Part shown: one piece after another, positions 10,348 through 20,178 of the stretch | Layout: the number at the start of each line of letters is the position of its first letter | Numbering within the stretch: the stretch's first letter is position 1 | Assembly (NCBI RefSeq): GCF_017351175.1 | Contig: NZ_JAFMPN010000023.1 | Span: 1-58,510 of the forward strand | Direction: 5' to 3' | Source of the DNA: Desulfovibrio sp. Huiquan2017 | Lineage (GTDB): Bacteria; Desulfobacterota; Desulfovibrionia; Desulfovibrionales; Desulfovibrionaceae | DNA length: 58,510 nucleotides | Program-made: the position numbers and the translations under genes | The notes under the pieces: generated by a model | The model's database searches: none | The model's input: only the letters and a program-made list of their open reading frames with translations | What the model was told of the DNA's origin: nothing

Positions 10348-11835
10348 ATGCCCATAGAGACCGGAATGTTCGATGGATTGGGGGCCTCATACGAGGATGG
10401 CAGCAAAGCGGCCCTGCTTTCGGCCATAGCCCGAAGCGCCGAAGAGTTGACCTCGGGCAAGGGCTGGCCCGAAGGCGTCAACGACCTGCTGGCCGCATTG
10501 GGGCGCGTCACCGGCGTGAGCCGGGTGTGGATTTTTCAGACCGTGGCCCTGACCCCGACCCACATTACCCAGAATTACGCCTTCGAGTGGGCGGCCGAGC
10601 CCCGTTACCGGCAGATCGGCATGCCCATGTTCTCCATGTTCACCAACCCCATCGACCAGCCCGGCTACAGGGAACTGATCCAAAGCCGCCGGAACGGGGA
10701 ATGGCAGAAGATCCTGACCCGCCACCTGGTCCCGGGTTGGCTGTTTGACAGCCAGACCTTGCAGGGAATCAAGTCCATGCTGACCATCCCGGTCATGGTC
10801 GATGACGAGTGGTGGGGAACCCTGGGGTTCGACGACTGCGAGCGCGAATACGACTGGACCGACGTGGAGATCGCCCTGCTGCGCACGGCGGCCTATCTCA
10901 TATCCAACGCCGTGCTTCGCGACCGGCTTTCCGCCAAGCGCAAGCAGTTCGACATCCTGCGCCGGATCACCGACAGCTCGGCCTGGTCCTTCGACTTCAC
11001 CACCGGCCAGGTGTGGTGCGCGGCTGAACTCATTCATTCCATGCCCATGCCCGCCGAGAACATTTACCTTTCCCTGCGCGCCGGGCTCCGCCTGCTCCAT
11101 CCCCCGGATCGGCATGCGCTGCTCAGGTCCGTGCGCGATCACATGCTCGGGAACAAGGACGTCTTCCGCCAGGACCTTCGCCTGGTCACGGACTGTGGCG
11201 ACCTTCGTTGGGTGGAACTTGTCGGCAACCTTCGGCGCAGCGGCAACGGTCGGCCCGAGCAGCTCGCGGGTATCGCCGTGGACATTCGGGCGCGCAAGCA
11301 GGAAGAGGAGCGGCTTCGGGAGGAGGCGGGCACCGACCCGCTGACCGGGGTGCTCAACCGGCGCATGTTCTGGCGTGAAATGCAAGCCCAGCTGGATCTG
11401 GCCGTGGACCAGGGCGACCCTTTCGCCCTGCTCGTGCTGGACATCGATCATTTCAAGATCCTGAACGACAACTACGGCCACGGCGTGGGCGACGTGATTT
11501 TGCGCGGCTTTGCCGAGCGCTGCGCCTCGGCCGTGCGCAGCCAGGACCTCGTCGCCCGTATGGGCGGCGATGAGTTCGTCATCCTCCTGCCCGGCAAGCG
11601 CTGCCGGGCCGCCCGCAACGTGGCCGAGCGCATCCTGGAGAACGTGGCCTCCGCCCCGTTCCCTGTGGATGCCCGGGATCACCAGGTCACGGCCAGCATC
11701 GGCCTGTACATTCACGACGGTTCCCTGTCCACTCCGGCCCGGGTCTTCGAGCGCGCGGACGAGGCCTTGTATCGGGCCAAGCGTCAGGGCCGCAACCGGC
11801 TGGCCGAGGCCGGGGAGTGCCTTTGCGCGGAGTGA
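10348..11835 (+). CDS. Diguanylate cyclase with GAF and PAS sensor domains
   Basis: A 495-residue cytoplasmic protein. The order is a GAF-like domain (about residues 20-190, with TIPVMVDDEWWGTLGFDDCE), a PAS-like domain (about 200-320) and a GGDEF domain (about 330-490). The active-site motif RMGGDEFVILLPG is intact and is preceded five residues upstream by RSQD, an RxxD I-site, so product inhibition by c-di-GMP is expected. No membrane segment is seen, so the input is probably a cytoplasmic small molecule or redox cue. GGAG lies 8 bases before the ATG. It is monocistronic and converges with the next gene. Confidence 0.93.
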   Translation: MPIETGMFDGLGASYEDGSKAALLSAIARSAEELTSGKGWPEGVNDLLAALGRVTGVSRVWIFQTVALTPTHITQNYAFEWAAEPRYRQIGMPMFSMFTNPIDQPGYRELIQSRRNGEWQKILTRHLVPGWLFDSQTLQGIKSMLTIPVMVDDEWWGTLGFDDCEREYDWTDVEIALLRTAAYLISNAVLRDRLSAKRKQFDILRRITDSSAWSFDFTTGQVWCAAELIHSMPMPAENIYLSLRAGLRLLHPPDRHALLRSVRDHMLGNKDVFRQDLRLVTDCGDLRWVELVGNLRRSGNGRPEQLAGIAVDIRARKQEEERLREEAGTDPLTGVLNRRMFWREMQAQLDLAVDQGDPFALLVLDIDHFKILNDNYGHGVGDVILRGFAERCASAVRSQDLVARMGGDEFVILLPGKRCRAARNVAERILENVASAPFPVDARDHQVTASIGLYIHDGSLSTPARVFERADEALYRAKRQGRNRLAEAGECLCAE

Positions 11836-11847
11836 CCGGTCCCGGTT

Positions 11848-12189
11848 TCAGGAACGGAAAATGAAATAGACCGCCCCGAGTAGGCAGAACGCGGCCCACA
11901 GGTAATCGAGCTTGAGGGGCTGGTGCATGTACAGCAGGCAGAACGGCGCGAACACGGCCAGGGCGATGACCTCCTGCATGATCTTGAGCTGCGGCAGGGT
12001 CATGGTGGTGTAGCCCAACCGGTTGGCCGGGACCTGGATCAGGTATTCGAACAGGGCGATGCCCCAGCTTACGAGGGCCGCCACGTACCATGGACGCTGG
12101 TTCAGCTCCTTGAGATGGGCATACCAGGCGAAGGTCATGAATACGTTGGACGCGGTCAGCAGCAGGGCGGTATAAAGGGGAATGCGCAT
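11848..12189 (-). CDS. DMT-superfamily small membrane protein (DUF486)
   Basis: A 113-residue protein with four hydrophobic spans: YTALLLTASNVFMTFAWYAH, ALVSWGIALFEYLIQVPAN, IALAVFAPFCLLYM and YLWAAFCLLGAVYFIF. The layout and the segments RLGYTTMTLPQLKIMQEV and FAWYAHLK match the DUF486/DMT family of small multidrug-resistance-like proteins with unknown substrate. The start at 12189 has GAGGTG upstream; a longer frame to 12276 adds a Pro/Arg-rich extension that is not family-like. Confidence 0.88.
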   Translation of the reverse strand: MRIPLYTALLLTASNVFMTFAWYAHLKELNQRPWYVAALVSWGIALFEYLIQVPANRLGYTTMTLPQLKIMQEVIALAVFAPFCLLYMHQPLKLDYLWAAFCLLGAVYFIFRS

Positions 12190-12459
12190 GGACACCTCGA
12201 CGGGAAAGGGTACCCGACTCGCCGGGCCCGGGCGACGGTAGGGCGGACCGGCCTCGCAGTCCAGCGAAATCCGCACGGCGCGGCGATTTTATCGGGTCCA
12301 AAGTCCTCGACGAACGGTTCGGCGCATGGTACGAATCCCGAAAAAAGAGAGGGGCTTTCAGGTTTCTCCCTTTTCCCCGCCCGGCTATACCCTGACTATG
12401 TTGGTCAAGGCCATTTCCCACCGGGCGGTTTTTCCTTTGACGACCGGGAGTATGTTCTC

Positions 12460-12654
12460 ATGGACAAGTACGACAAGCAGGCATTGCAGGTGGCCAAGGA
12501 AGTGGTCATCAAATTCATCGAGGTGGGGCGCATCTCCCCCTCCAATTTCGGTCAGAATTTCGACGTCATCTACAAGGACATCATGCGCACCATCACCGGC
12601 GTGACCGCCGGGGACGGCTCGCGCGCCGCGATCATCGAGGACGAGGCCGAATAA
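12460..12654 (+). CDS. Conserved small hypothetical protein upstream of menG
   Basis: A 64-residue acidic-tailed protein with GGGAG nine bases upstream. Its stop TAA overlaps the ATG of the methyltransferase gene (TAATG), so the two are translationally coupled. Helical content is likely (KQALQVAKEVVIKFIEVG). The pattern of a long helix, a turn with Ser/Pro and a second helix FDVIYKDIMRTI faintly recalls the N-terminal half of MucR-like regulators, but there is no zinc finger and I do not assign a function. Confidence 0.7.
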   Translation: MDKYDKQALQVAKEVVIKFIEVGRISPSNFGQNFDVIYKDIMRTITGVTAGDGSRAAIIEDEAE

Positions 12655-13613
12655 TGGCCCGCCCCGAATGCGCGTCCCACACCGGAGCTTCCACCCATGC
12701 CGAGCACGGCAAGAGGGTGGCGGACATGTTCGGCCGCATCGCCGGGTGGTATGACTTTCTGAACCACGCCCTGTCCGGGGGCCAGGATATCTACTGGCGC
12801 TATCGGTTGGCCCGGGCGGCCCGCCCCGAGCCGGGCGGCATGGTCCTGGACCTGGCCGCCGGAACCATGGACGTGTCCGTGGAGCTGCTGCGGCAGTACC
12901 CGGACTGCAAGGTGGCGGCCCTTGATTTCACCCTGCCCATGCTTGAGAACGGCAAGGCCAAGAAATTGAGGCACGGCCGTGAAGAGCGCATCTTTCCGGT
13001 CCAGGCGGACGGCCGCAACCTGCCCTTGCCGGACGAATGCATGGCCGCGGCCACCATCGCTTTCGGCATCCGCAACATCCTGCCCCGCGCGGAGGCCTAT
13101 GCCGAGTTCCTGCGGGTTCTCAAGCCCGGAGCGCGGCTGTGCATCCTTGAATTCGGCACCGGGTCCAAGCGGGTCTGGAAGGGATTGTACAATTTCTACC
13201 TGGACAAGGTCCTGCCGTTTATCGGCGACCGCATTTCCGGCGATCCCGTCGCGTACCGTTATCTGGCCGAGACCATAAAAACGTTTCCCGACGAACGGGC
13301 CCTGGGGTTGGAACTGCTTGAAGCGGGTTTCGAGCGGGTCTACAACGTGCCCATGATGTCCGGCATCGTCTACCTGCACGTGGCGGAAAAGCCATCCGGC
13401 GAACCGGCCTCGGAGCCGGTCGCGAACGAGCCTGCGATTCCCGCGAAAAAGGCCCCCACCCCCAAATCCCCGGCAAAGGGGGCTTCCTCGGAGAAGGTCT
13501 CCGTAAAGAAGGCGGCCCCGAAACGGTCCGCGTCGAAGACGGCGAAGGCCTCCCCGGGAAAGAAGAAGGCGCCGAAAGGAACGGCCGTGGGGAAATCCGC
13601 GAAAAGGGGGTAG
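12654..13613 (+). CDS. menG: Demethylmenaquinone methyltransferase (MenG/UbiE) with a Lys/Ala-rich tail
   Basis: A 319-residue protein. Residues 1-245 are a UbiE/MenG methyltransferase: signature WYDFLNHALSGGQDIYW, SAM-binding VLDLAAGTMDV, FGIRNI, and RVLKPGARLCILEFG. It would add the C2 methyl group to demethylmenaquinone, the last step of menaquinone synthesis. Residues from about 246 to the end form a low-complexity tail rich in Lys, Ala, Pro and Ser (KKAPTPKSPAKG, KKAAPKRSASK), like a histone-H1-type tail and not usual in the family (normally about 240-250 residues). The frame and codon use continue without a break. The tail may bind nucleic acid or acidic lipid (inference). Confidence 0.92.
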   Translation: MARPECASHTGASTHAEHGKRVADMFGRIAGWYDFLNHALSGGQDIYWRYRLARAARPEPGGMVLDLAAGTMDVSVELLRQYPDCKVAALDFTLPMLENGKAKKLRHGREERIFPVQADGRNLPLPDECMAAATIAFGIRNILPRAEAYAEFLRVLKPGARLCILEFGTGSKRVWKGLYNFYLDKVLPFIGDRISGDPVAYRYLAETIKTFPDERALGLELLEAGFERVYNVPMMSGIVYLHVAEKPSGEPASEPVANEPAIPAKKAPTPKSPAKGASSEKVSVKKAAPKRSASKTAKASPGKKKAPKGTAVGKSAKRG

Positions 13614-13669
13614 CGTGGCGGAATGCCGATTTCCGGGGAACGCCCCGGGGGTTCTGGACAGCCCGCCCG

Positions 13670-13876
13670 TTATGGGGATAAGGAGCGGCCGAACGAGATG
13701 ATCAGCAGGCCGAGAATGATGGCCACGAGGCCGACGAAGCGCAGGAATTTGGGCGGCTGGACAGCCAATCGCGCCAGCAGTCCGGGCATGCGCTCGGCGA
13801 ACAGGAAGTAAAGGACGCCTTCGAGTACCAGGGCCAACCCCATGGCGGCGAAGAGCAGCGGCCAGTCGATGTTCAT
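13670..13876 (-). CDS. DUF2065 family small membrane protein
   Basis: A 68-residue protein with two membrane spans (LLFAAMGLALVLEGVLYFLF and FVGLVAIILGLLIISFG) joined by a basic loop containing the family segment ERMPGLLARL and PPKFLRFVG. DUF2065 proteins are widespread in proteobacteria and often sit near hflK/hflC; their role is not established. It points away from the sugar dehydrogenase gene, with about 60 bases between the two starts. Confidence 0.88.
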   Translation of the reverse strand: MNIDWPLLFAAMGLALVLEGVLYFLFAERMPGLLARLAVQPPKFLRFVGLVAIILGLLIISFGRSLSP

Positions 13877-13935
13877 GGTGTGCAGTAAGCCACAGAACCC
13901 GGTTGGTGTCCACCCATGGAATAAAGGAGTACGGA

Positions 13936-15258
<1,323 letters not shown>

Positions 15259-15268
15259 GACGGACGGC

Positions 15269-15958
15269 ATGATCCTGGTCCTTACCGCCACGGCCAACGA
15301 GATGCGGGCCGCCTTCCCGAAGGGGCCTGTCCCGGGCCAGGGCGGAACGGCCGAATATGGATTCGGCGGCCGCGACCTGCTCCTGGGCGTGACCGGCGTG
15401 GGGCTGGTCAACACGGCCCTGTGCGCCGGGCGGTGGCTGACCCGGCCGGACGTGGACGGGGTGGTCGCCCTGGGCATCGCCGGGGGATACGATCTGGGCG
15501 AGACGCCCATGGGCGGCATCTGCTTCGCCTGGCAGGAAACCTGGCCCGAGTACGGGCTGCTGGACGAGGAAGGCGCGGCCGATCCCAAGGGGCTCGGTTT
15601 CGCCCACGGCGAGGCCGACGGGCAGAAAATTTGGAACCGGCTCAAGCTTTCGCCGGTCCGTGACGCGAAGCGCATGGGCCTGACTCTGGGCCGGAACTGG
15701 CTGCGCGCGACGGGCGTGACCGTGTCCGGCGTGACCGGGACCCCGGAACGGGCGGGCTGGCTCAAGCTCTCCTGCAACGGGCAGATGGAGAACATGGAGG
15801 GATTCGGCGCGGCCTATGCGGCCGTTGTCGGCGGGCTTCCCTTCCTGGAGGTGCGGGCCATCTCCAACCTGGTGGGTTCCCGCGAGCCCGAGGACTGGGA
15901 TCTGAAGGGCGCGCTGCGGTCGCTCTCCGAAGCGACGGGGACGCTATTCGCCGCGTAA
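15269..15958 (+). CDS. mqnB: Futalosine hydrolase (MqnB)
   Basis: A 229-residue nucleosidase of the MTAN/PNP fold. Visible are MILVLTATANEM at the N-terminus, GVTGVGLVNTAL, VVALGIAGGYD, and the late CNGQMENMEGFGAAYAA segment where the Glu of the NMEG signature binds the ribose hydroxyls. Family members split futalosine to dehypoxanthine futalosine in the futalosine route to menaquinone. The neighbouring prenyl synthase and menG support this over a general MTA nucleosidase. The start, 10 bases after the upstream stop, implies co-transcription with the sugar dehydrogenase gene. Confidence 0.9.
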   Translation: MILVLTATANEMRAAFPKGPVPGQGGTAEYGFGGRDLLLGVTGVGLVNTALCAGRWLTRPDVDGVVALGIAGGYDLGETPMGGICFAWQETWPEYGLLDEEGAADPKGLGFAHGEADGQKIWNRLKLSPVRDAKRMGLTLGRNWLRATGVTVSGVTGTPERAGWLKLSCNGQMENMEGFGAAYAAVVGGLPFLEVRAISNLVGSREPEDWDLKGALRSLSEATGTLFAA

Positions 15959-15966
15959 TACGGGGC

Positions 15967-15995
15967 TTGCCCCGCAACCAGCAACCTGACATAGT
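15967..15995 (+). promoter_or_regulatory. Candidate promoter close to the prenyl synthase start
   Basis: TTGCCC (15967-15972), 17 bp, and CATAGT (15990-15995). The predicted start site falls within a few bases of the ATG at 16004, which has no visible Shine-Dalgarno sequence, so transcripts from here would be almost leaderless. Weak evidence based on two hexamers. Confidence 0.3.
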
Positions 15996-16003
15996 ACGCA
16001 CAT

Positions 16004-16972
16004 ATGGACCAACTTCTGCCTTACTTCCAACGGGAACTTCCCGGGATCAATGACTTTCTGGAGCACGAGGCCGACCAGCTCAACGGGCTGGTCCGGGATG
16101 TCGCCAAGCACATCATCGGTTCCGGCGGCAAGCGCATCCGGCCCATGCTTACACTCCTGTTCGCCCGGGCGCTCGGTTACGACCGGGACGACTACCTGGA
16201 CATCGCCTGCGCTCTGGAATTGCTCCACTCGGCCACCCTGCTGCACGACGATTACCTGGACGATGCCGAGCTCCGGCGCGGCCGGGACGCCGCCCATTTG
16301 GTTTTCGGCCGGACCGAGACCATTCTGGCGGGGGACGCGCTGCTCGCCCTGGCCAACGCGATGGGCGCGCGCTACGGCAATCCCCGGCTGTCCTGGCTGC
16401 TCGCCAAAGGCATTATGGAGACGGCCGTGGGCGAGATTGAGGAGATAGAGTTTTCGCGCAATCCGTCGCTCGACCGCGAGACGTACATGCGCATCATCAT
16501 CGGCAAGACCGCACGGCTCATCGAGTGTGCCTGCCGGTGCGGCGCGGCCCTGGCCGGGGGGACTCCCGAACAGGAAGACGCGGCGGGCGAGTTCGGCCTG
16601 AACGTGGGCATCGCCTTTCAGTTGGTGGACGACGCCCTGGATTACGCATCGCCCACGTCCGAGACCGGCAAGCCCGAGGGCGGCGACCTTCGGGAGGGCA
16701 AGATCACCCTGCCGCTCATCCTGCTTATGGAGGAGGGCGACGAGGCCGGGGCCGAGGTTCTGCTGGAGGCCCTGAAAGAAGGCAGTCTGAGCGAGGCTCA
16801 GAGCCGCGATGTCCTGGAGCAGGTGCGAGAGGGAGGCTATTCGGAGAAGACCCGCGAGGAAGCCGCCCGATACATCGAAAAGGCCAAGGCGTGCCTGGAC
16901 GGGTACGAGCCCGGCGACGAGTTGACCGTGCTCCGGCAGGCCGCGGATTTTGTACTGACCCGAACCAAGTGA
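16004..16972 (+). CDS. Long-chain trans-polyprenyl diphosphate synthase (menaquinone side chain)
   Basis: A 322-residue all-helical prenyl synthase. It has GGKRIRPML (substrate-binding Lys/Arg), the first Asp-rich motif in LLHDDYLDDAELRRG (about residue 83), and the second in QLVDDALDYA (about 208). The fifth residue before the first motif is Ala, the small side chain seen in long-chain (hepta/octaprenyl and above) enzymes rather than Phe/Tyr as in short-chain ones. With menG and mqnB nearby, its product is most likely the menaquinone tail. Chain length cannot be set precisely from sequence. Confidence 0.9.
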   Translation: MDQLLPYFQRELPGINDFLEHEADQLNGLVRDVAKHIIGSGGKRIRPMLTLLFARALGYDRDDYLDIACALELLHSATLLHDDYLDDAELRRGRDAAHLVFGRTETILAGDALLALANAMGARYGNPRLSWLLAKGIMETAVGEIEEIEFSRNPSLDRETYMRIIIGKTARLIECACRCGAALAGGTPEQEDAAGEFGLNVGIAFQLVDDALDYASPTSETGKPEGGDLREGKITLPLILLMEEGDEAGAEVLLEALKEGSLSEAQSRDVLEQVREGGYSEKTREEAARYIEKAKACLDGYEPGDELTVLRQAADFVLTRTK

Positions 16973-16978
16973 TTTTCA

Positions 16979-17018
16979 AGGCCGGTCCGGAACGGAGACC
17001 GGCCTTTCCGCTTTTTCA
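16979..17018 (+). terminator. Terminator between the prenyl synthase gene and purL
   Basis: Perfect 10-bp arms AAGGCCGGTC (16979-16988) and GACCGGCCTT (16997-17006), followed by TCCGCTTTTTC. The T-run is slightly displaced, so termination may be partial or act as an attenuator before purL. Confidence 0.65.
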
Positions 17019-17039
17019 TACCGAGAGGAGAGACCAGAT

Positions 17040-20036
17040 ATGCTTTGTCGTGTGATCGTTGGACTGAAGGAAGGCGTCCGGGACGTGCTCGGCGAGAAAA
17101 TCGCCCGCAAGATCAGAAGCGAGCTCGGCATGGACGTGGAGGATGTCCGCATCGTCAACGTCTTCACCCTGGAAGGCGTGAGCGAGGAGCAGGTGGGGCT
17201 GGTCGTCGAACGGGCCGCCCTGCATGACCCGGTCCTGCACGAAGTGTCGCTCGAACCGCTCGCCCGCGACTTCGACTGGATCATCGAAGTGGGCTTCCGG
17301 CCCGGCGTGACGGACAACGAGGGGCGCACCGCCCGCGAGATCCTGGGCGTGGTCCTGGGGTTGTCCAAGGCCGAGCGCGAGGGGATCAAGGTCTACACTT
17401 CGCGGCAATATCTCATCCAGGCCGACATGGACGAGGCGGGCGCGCGTCGTATTGCCAGGGACCTCCTGGCCAACGAGCTCATCCAGCGCTTCGAATACAA
17501 GTCCGCCGCCCAATGGGCCTCGGACCCCGGTTTCGCGGCCAAGGCCGCCCGGGTCACGGGCCAGGCCTCGGACGCGGTGGCCGTCATTCCCCTGGCCTCC
17601 ATGTCCGACGGCGAACTCACGGATTTCTCCAGGGCCAACACCCTGGCCCTGTCGCTTCGGGAGCTGCACGACATCCGCGCCTATTTCGCGGACCCGGCGG
17701 TCCGGGCCGAGCGGGAACGGATCGGTCTTGCCGCCGATCCCACGGACGCCGAGATCGAAGTTCTGGCCCAGACCTGGTCCGAGCACTGCAAGCACAAGAT
17801 CTTTTCGGCGAAAATCGAGTACGAGAATACCGAGACCGGCAAGACCGTCGAATATTCGAGCCTGTACAAGACCTTCATCCAGAATTCCACCAAGCAGATC
17901 CGGGCGCGCAACGCGGCCTTCCGCGAGGGTGGCGACTACTGCCTGTCGGTTTTCAAGGACAATGCGGGCGTGATCAAGTTCTCCGAGTCCATCAACGTCT
18001 GCGTCAAGATGGAGACCCACAACTCTCCGTCCGCCCTGGATCCTTACGGCGGGGCCCTGACCGGCATCGTGGGCGTGAACCGCGATCCCATGGGCACCGG
18101 CATGGGGGCGAATCTGCTGTGCAACACCGACGTCTTCTGCTTCGCCTCCCCGTTCCACGAGGGCGAGCTGCCGCCCCGGCTGCTGCACCCGCGCCGCGTG
18201 TTCGAGGGCGTGCGCGAGGGCGTGGAGCACGGCGGCAACAAGTCCGGTATTCCCACGGTCAACGGGTCCATCGTCTTTGACGAGCGCTACCTGGGCAAGC
18301 CCCTGGTCTATTGCGGGACCATCGGGACCATGCCGGTCACGGTCTCCGGCCATCCGTCCTACGAGAAATGCGCCCTGCCCGGCGACGTCATCGTCATGTC
18401 CGGCGGCCGCATCGGCGCGGACGGCATTCACGGCGCCACGTTCTCCTCCGAGGAACTGCACGAGGGTTCCCCGGCCACGGCGGTCCAGATCGGCGATCCC
18501 ATCACCCAGCGCAAGATGTACGATTTCCTTATGCGCGCCCGCGACCTCGGCCTGTACCACGCCATCACCGACAACGGGGCGGGCGGCCTGTCCTCCTCCG
18601 TGGGCGAGATGGCCGAGGATACCGGCGGCTTCGACATGGATCTGAAAAAGGCCCCGCTCAAGTACGACGGGTTGCGCCCTTGGGAAATTCTCATTTCCGA
18701 GGCCCAGGAACGCATGACCATGGCCGTGCCCCCGGACAAGCTCGACGAATTCATGCGTTTGTCCGAGGAAATGGACGTGGAGTCCACGGCGCTGGGCACC
18801 TTCACCGACTCGGGCAAGTACCTGGTCCGTTACGGCGACAAGCTGGTCACCTGCCTGGACATGGAATTCCTGCACCACGGCGTGCCGCAGATGGAACTCA
18901 AGGCCGTCTGGAAGCGGCCCGAGATCGCCCAGGATGCCGTGCCCGTGGCCGAGGACCAGGATGCGCTGCTCCGGTCCATGCTCGGCCGGCTGAACATTTG
19001 CTCCAAGGAATACGTGGTCCGGCAGTACGACCATGAGGTCCAGGGCAAGTCCGCGGTCAAGCCCATGGTCGGCGTGCTCGGCGACGGACCGTCCGACGCG
19101 GGCGTCATCCGGCCCGAGTACGGCTCGGACAGGGGACTGGTCGTGTCCCACGGCATCTGCCCGCAGTTTTCGGATTTCGACACCTACTGGATGATGGCCA
19201 ACGCCATCGACGAGGCCGTGCGCAACGCCGTGGCCGTGGGCGGCGACGTCCGCTACATGGCGGGCGTGGACAACTTCTGCTGGTGCGACCCGGTCCAGTC
19301 CGAGTCCACCCCGGACGGCCACTACAAGCTGGCCCAGCTGGTTCGCGCCAACCAGGCCCTGGCCCATTACTGCCTGGGCTTCGGCGTACCCTGCGTGTCC
19401 GGCAAAGATTCCATGAAGAACGATTACAAGGGCGGCGGGCGCAAGATCTCCATCCCGCCGACCGTGCTCTTCTCGGTCATCGGCGTCATCCCGGACGTGA
19501 ACAAGTGCCTGACCTCGGACTTCAAGAAGCCCGGCGACCTCATCTACATGCTCGGCCTGACCCGGTCCGAAATGGGCGGCAGCGAGATCGCCGCCGAACT
19601 CGGCTTCTCCGACGCCCGCGTGCCCCAGGTGGATCTGCTGACCGCCAGAAAACGTTATGAGACCGTGTTCGCGGCTGCCGGGGAAGGGCTGATCACCGCT
19701 TGCCACGACTGCTCGGACGGCGGACTGGCCGTGGCTCTTGCCGAGATGTGCATCGGCGGGCGGCTGGGCGCGGAAGTGGACCTGGACGAGGTACCGGCCT
19801 GCGGCGAGCTCAATGTGACGGGCCTGCTCTACGCCGAGTCGGCCAGCCGGCTGCTGGTCACCGTGGCCCCGGCCGACCGCGATCGGTTCGAGGCCCTGTT
19901 CTCCGGACAGGCCTGTGCCTGGATCGGCAATGTCTCCGAGGAACCCGCTCTGACCGCCTCCCTGGGCGATGAGAAAATTCTGGACGCGAACGTGGAGGGA
20001 CTGGCCACCGCCTTCAAGAAGACCCTGGCCTGGTAG
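17040..20036 (+). CDS. purL: Phosphoribosylformylglycinamidine synthase, PurS-PurL fusion without glutaminase
   Basis: A 998-residue protein for the fourth step of purine synthesis (FGAR to FGAM, ATP-dependent). Residues 1-150 hold PurS-like sequence in two half-repeats (CRVIVGLKEGVRDVLG and WIIEVGFRPGVTDNEGRT). The rest is the PurL core: TWSEHCKHKIF, METHNSPSALDPYGGA, SGGRIGADGIHGATFSSE, VSGKDSMKND and CHDCSDGGLAVALAEM. There is no C-terminal glutaminase domain, so a separate PurQ must supply ammonia; none is in the window. The size lies between small PurL (about 740) and the 1300-residue enterobacterial form. GAGAGGAGAGA precedes the start. Confidence 0.93.
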   Translation: MLCRVIVGLKEGVRDVLGEKIARKIRSELGMDVEDVRIVNVFTLEGVSEEQVGLVVERAALHDPVLHEVSLEPLARDFDWIIEVGFRPGVTDNEGRTAREILGVVLGLSKAEREGIKVYTSRQYLIQADMDEAGARRIARDLLANELIQRFEYKSAAQWASDPGFAAKAARVTGQASDAVAVIPLASMSDGELTDFSRANTLALSLRELHDIRAYFADPAVRAERERIGLAADPTDAEIEVLAQTWSEHCKHKIFSAKIEYENTETGKTVEYSSLYKTFIQNSTKQIRARNAAFREGGDYCLSVFKDNAGVIKFSESINVCVKMETHNSPSALDPYGGALTGIVGVNRDPMGTGMGANLLCNTDVFCFASPFHEGELPPRLLHPRRVFEGVREGVEHGGNKSGIPTVNGSIVFDERYLGKPLVYCGTIGTMPVTVSGHPSYEKCALPGDVIVMSGGRIGADGIHGATFSSEELHEGSPATAVQIGDPITQRKMYDFLMRARDLGLYHAITDNGAGGLSSSVGEMAEDTGGFDMDLKKAPLKYDGLRPWEILISEAQERMTMAVPPDKLDEFMRLSEEMDVESTALGTFTDSGKYLVRYGDKLVTCLDMEFLHHGVPQMELKAVWKRPEIAQDAVPVAEDQDALLRSMLGRLNICSKEYVVRQYDHEVQGKSAVKPMVGVLGDGPSDAGVIRPEYGSDRGLVVSHGICPQFSDFDTYWMMANAIDEAVRNAVAVGGDVRYMAGVDNFCWCDPVQSESTPDGHYKLAQLVRANQALAHYCLGFGVPCVSGKDSMKNDYKGGGRKISIPPTVLFSVIGVIPDVNKCLTSDFKKPGDLIYMLGLTRSEMGGSEIAAELGFSDARVPQVDLLTARKRYETVFAAAGEGLITACHDCSDGGLAVALAEMCIGGRLGAEVDLDEVPACGELNVTGLLYAESASRLLVTVAPADRDRFEALFSGQACAWIGNVSEEPALTASLGDEKILDANVEGLATAFKKTLAW

Positions 20037-20178
20037 CAGGCCTTACGGATCAATCTTTATACGCCAACCCTTTACCAATAGTGAATAAGTCTCTATAGTG
20101 ACGAGGTATTTGACCTGGCCGGGGTGAGGGTGCCCGGCCGGTTGCGGCACCGGGTCATATAGCTATGGGGGTTGGTTC
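20037..20178. other. Intergenic region purL to cytochrome
   Basis: Contains the GC-rich inverted repeat GGCCGGG...CCCGGCC near 20117-20144 without a T-run, a weak terminator at best. AT-rich sequence at 20050-20100 may hold the promoter of the cytochrome gene. No gene is seen. Confidence 0.45.
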
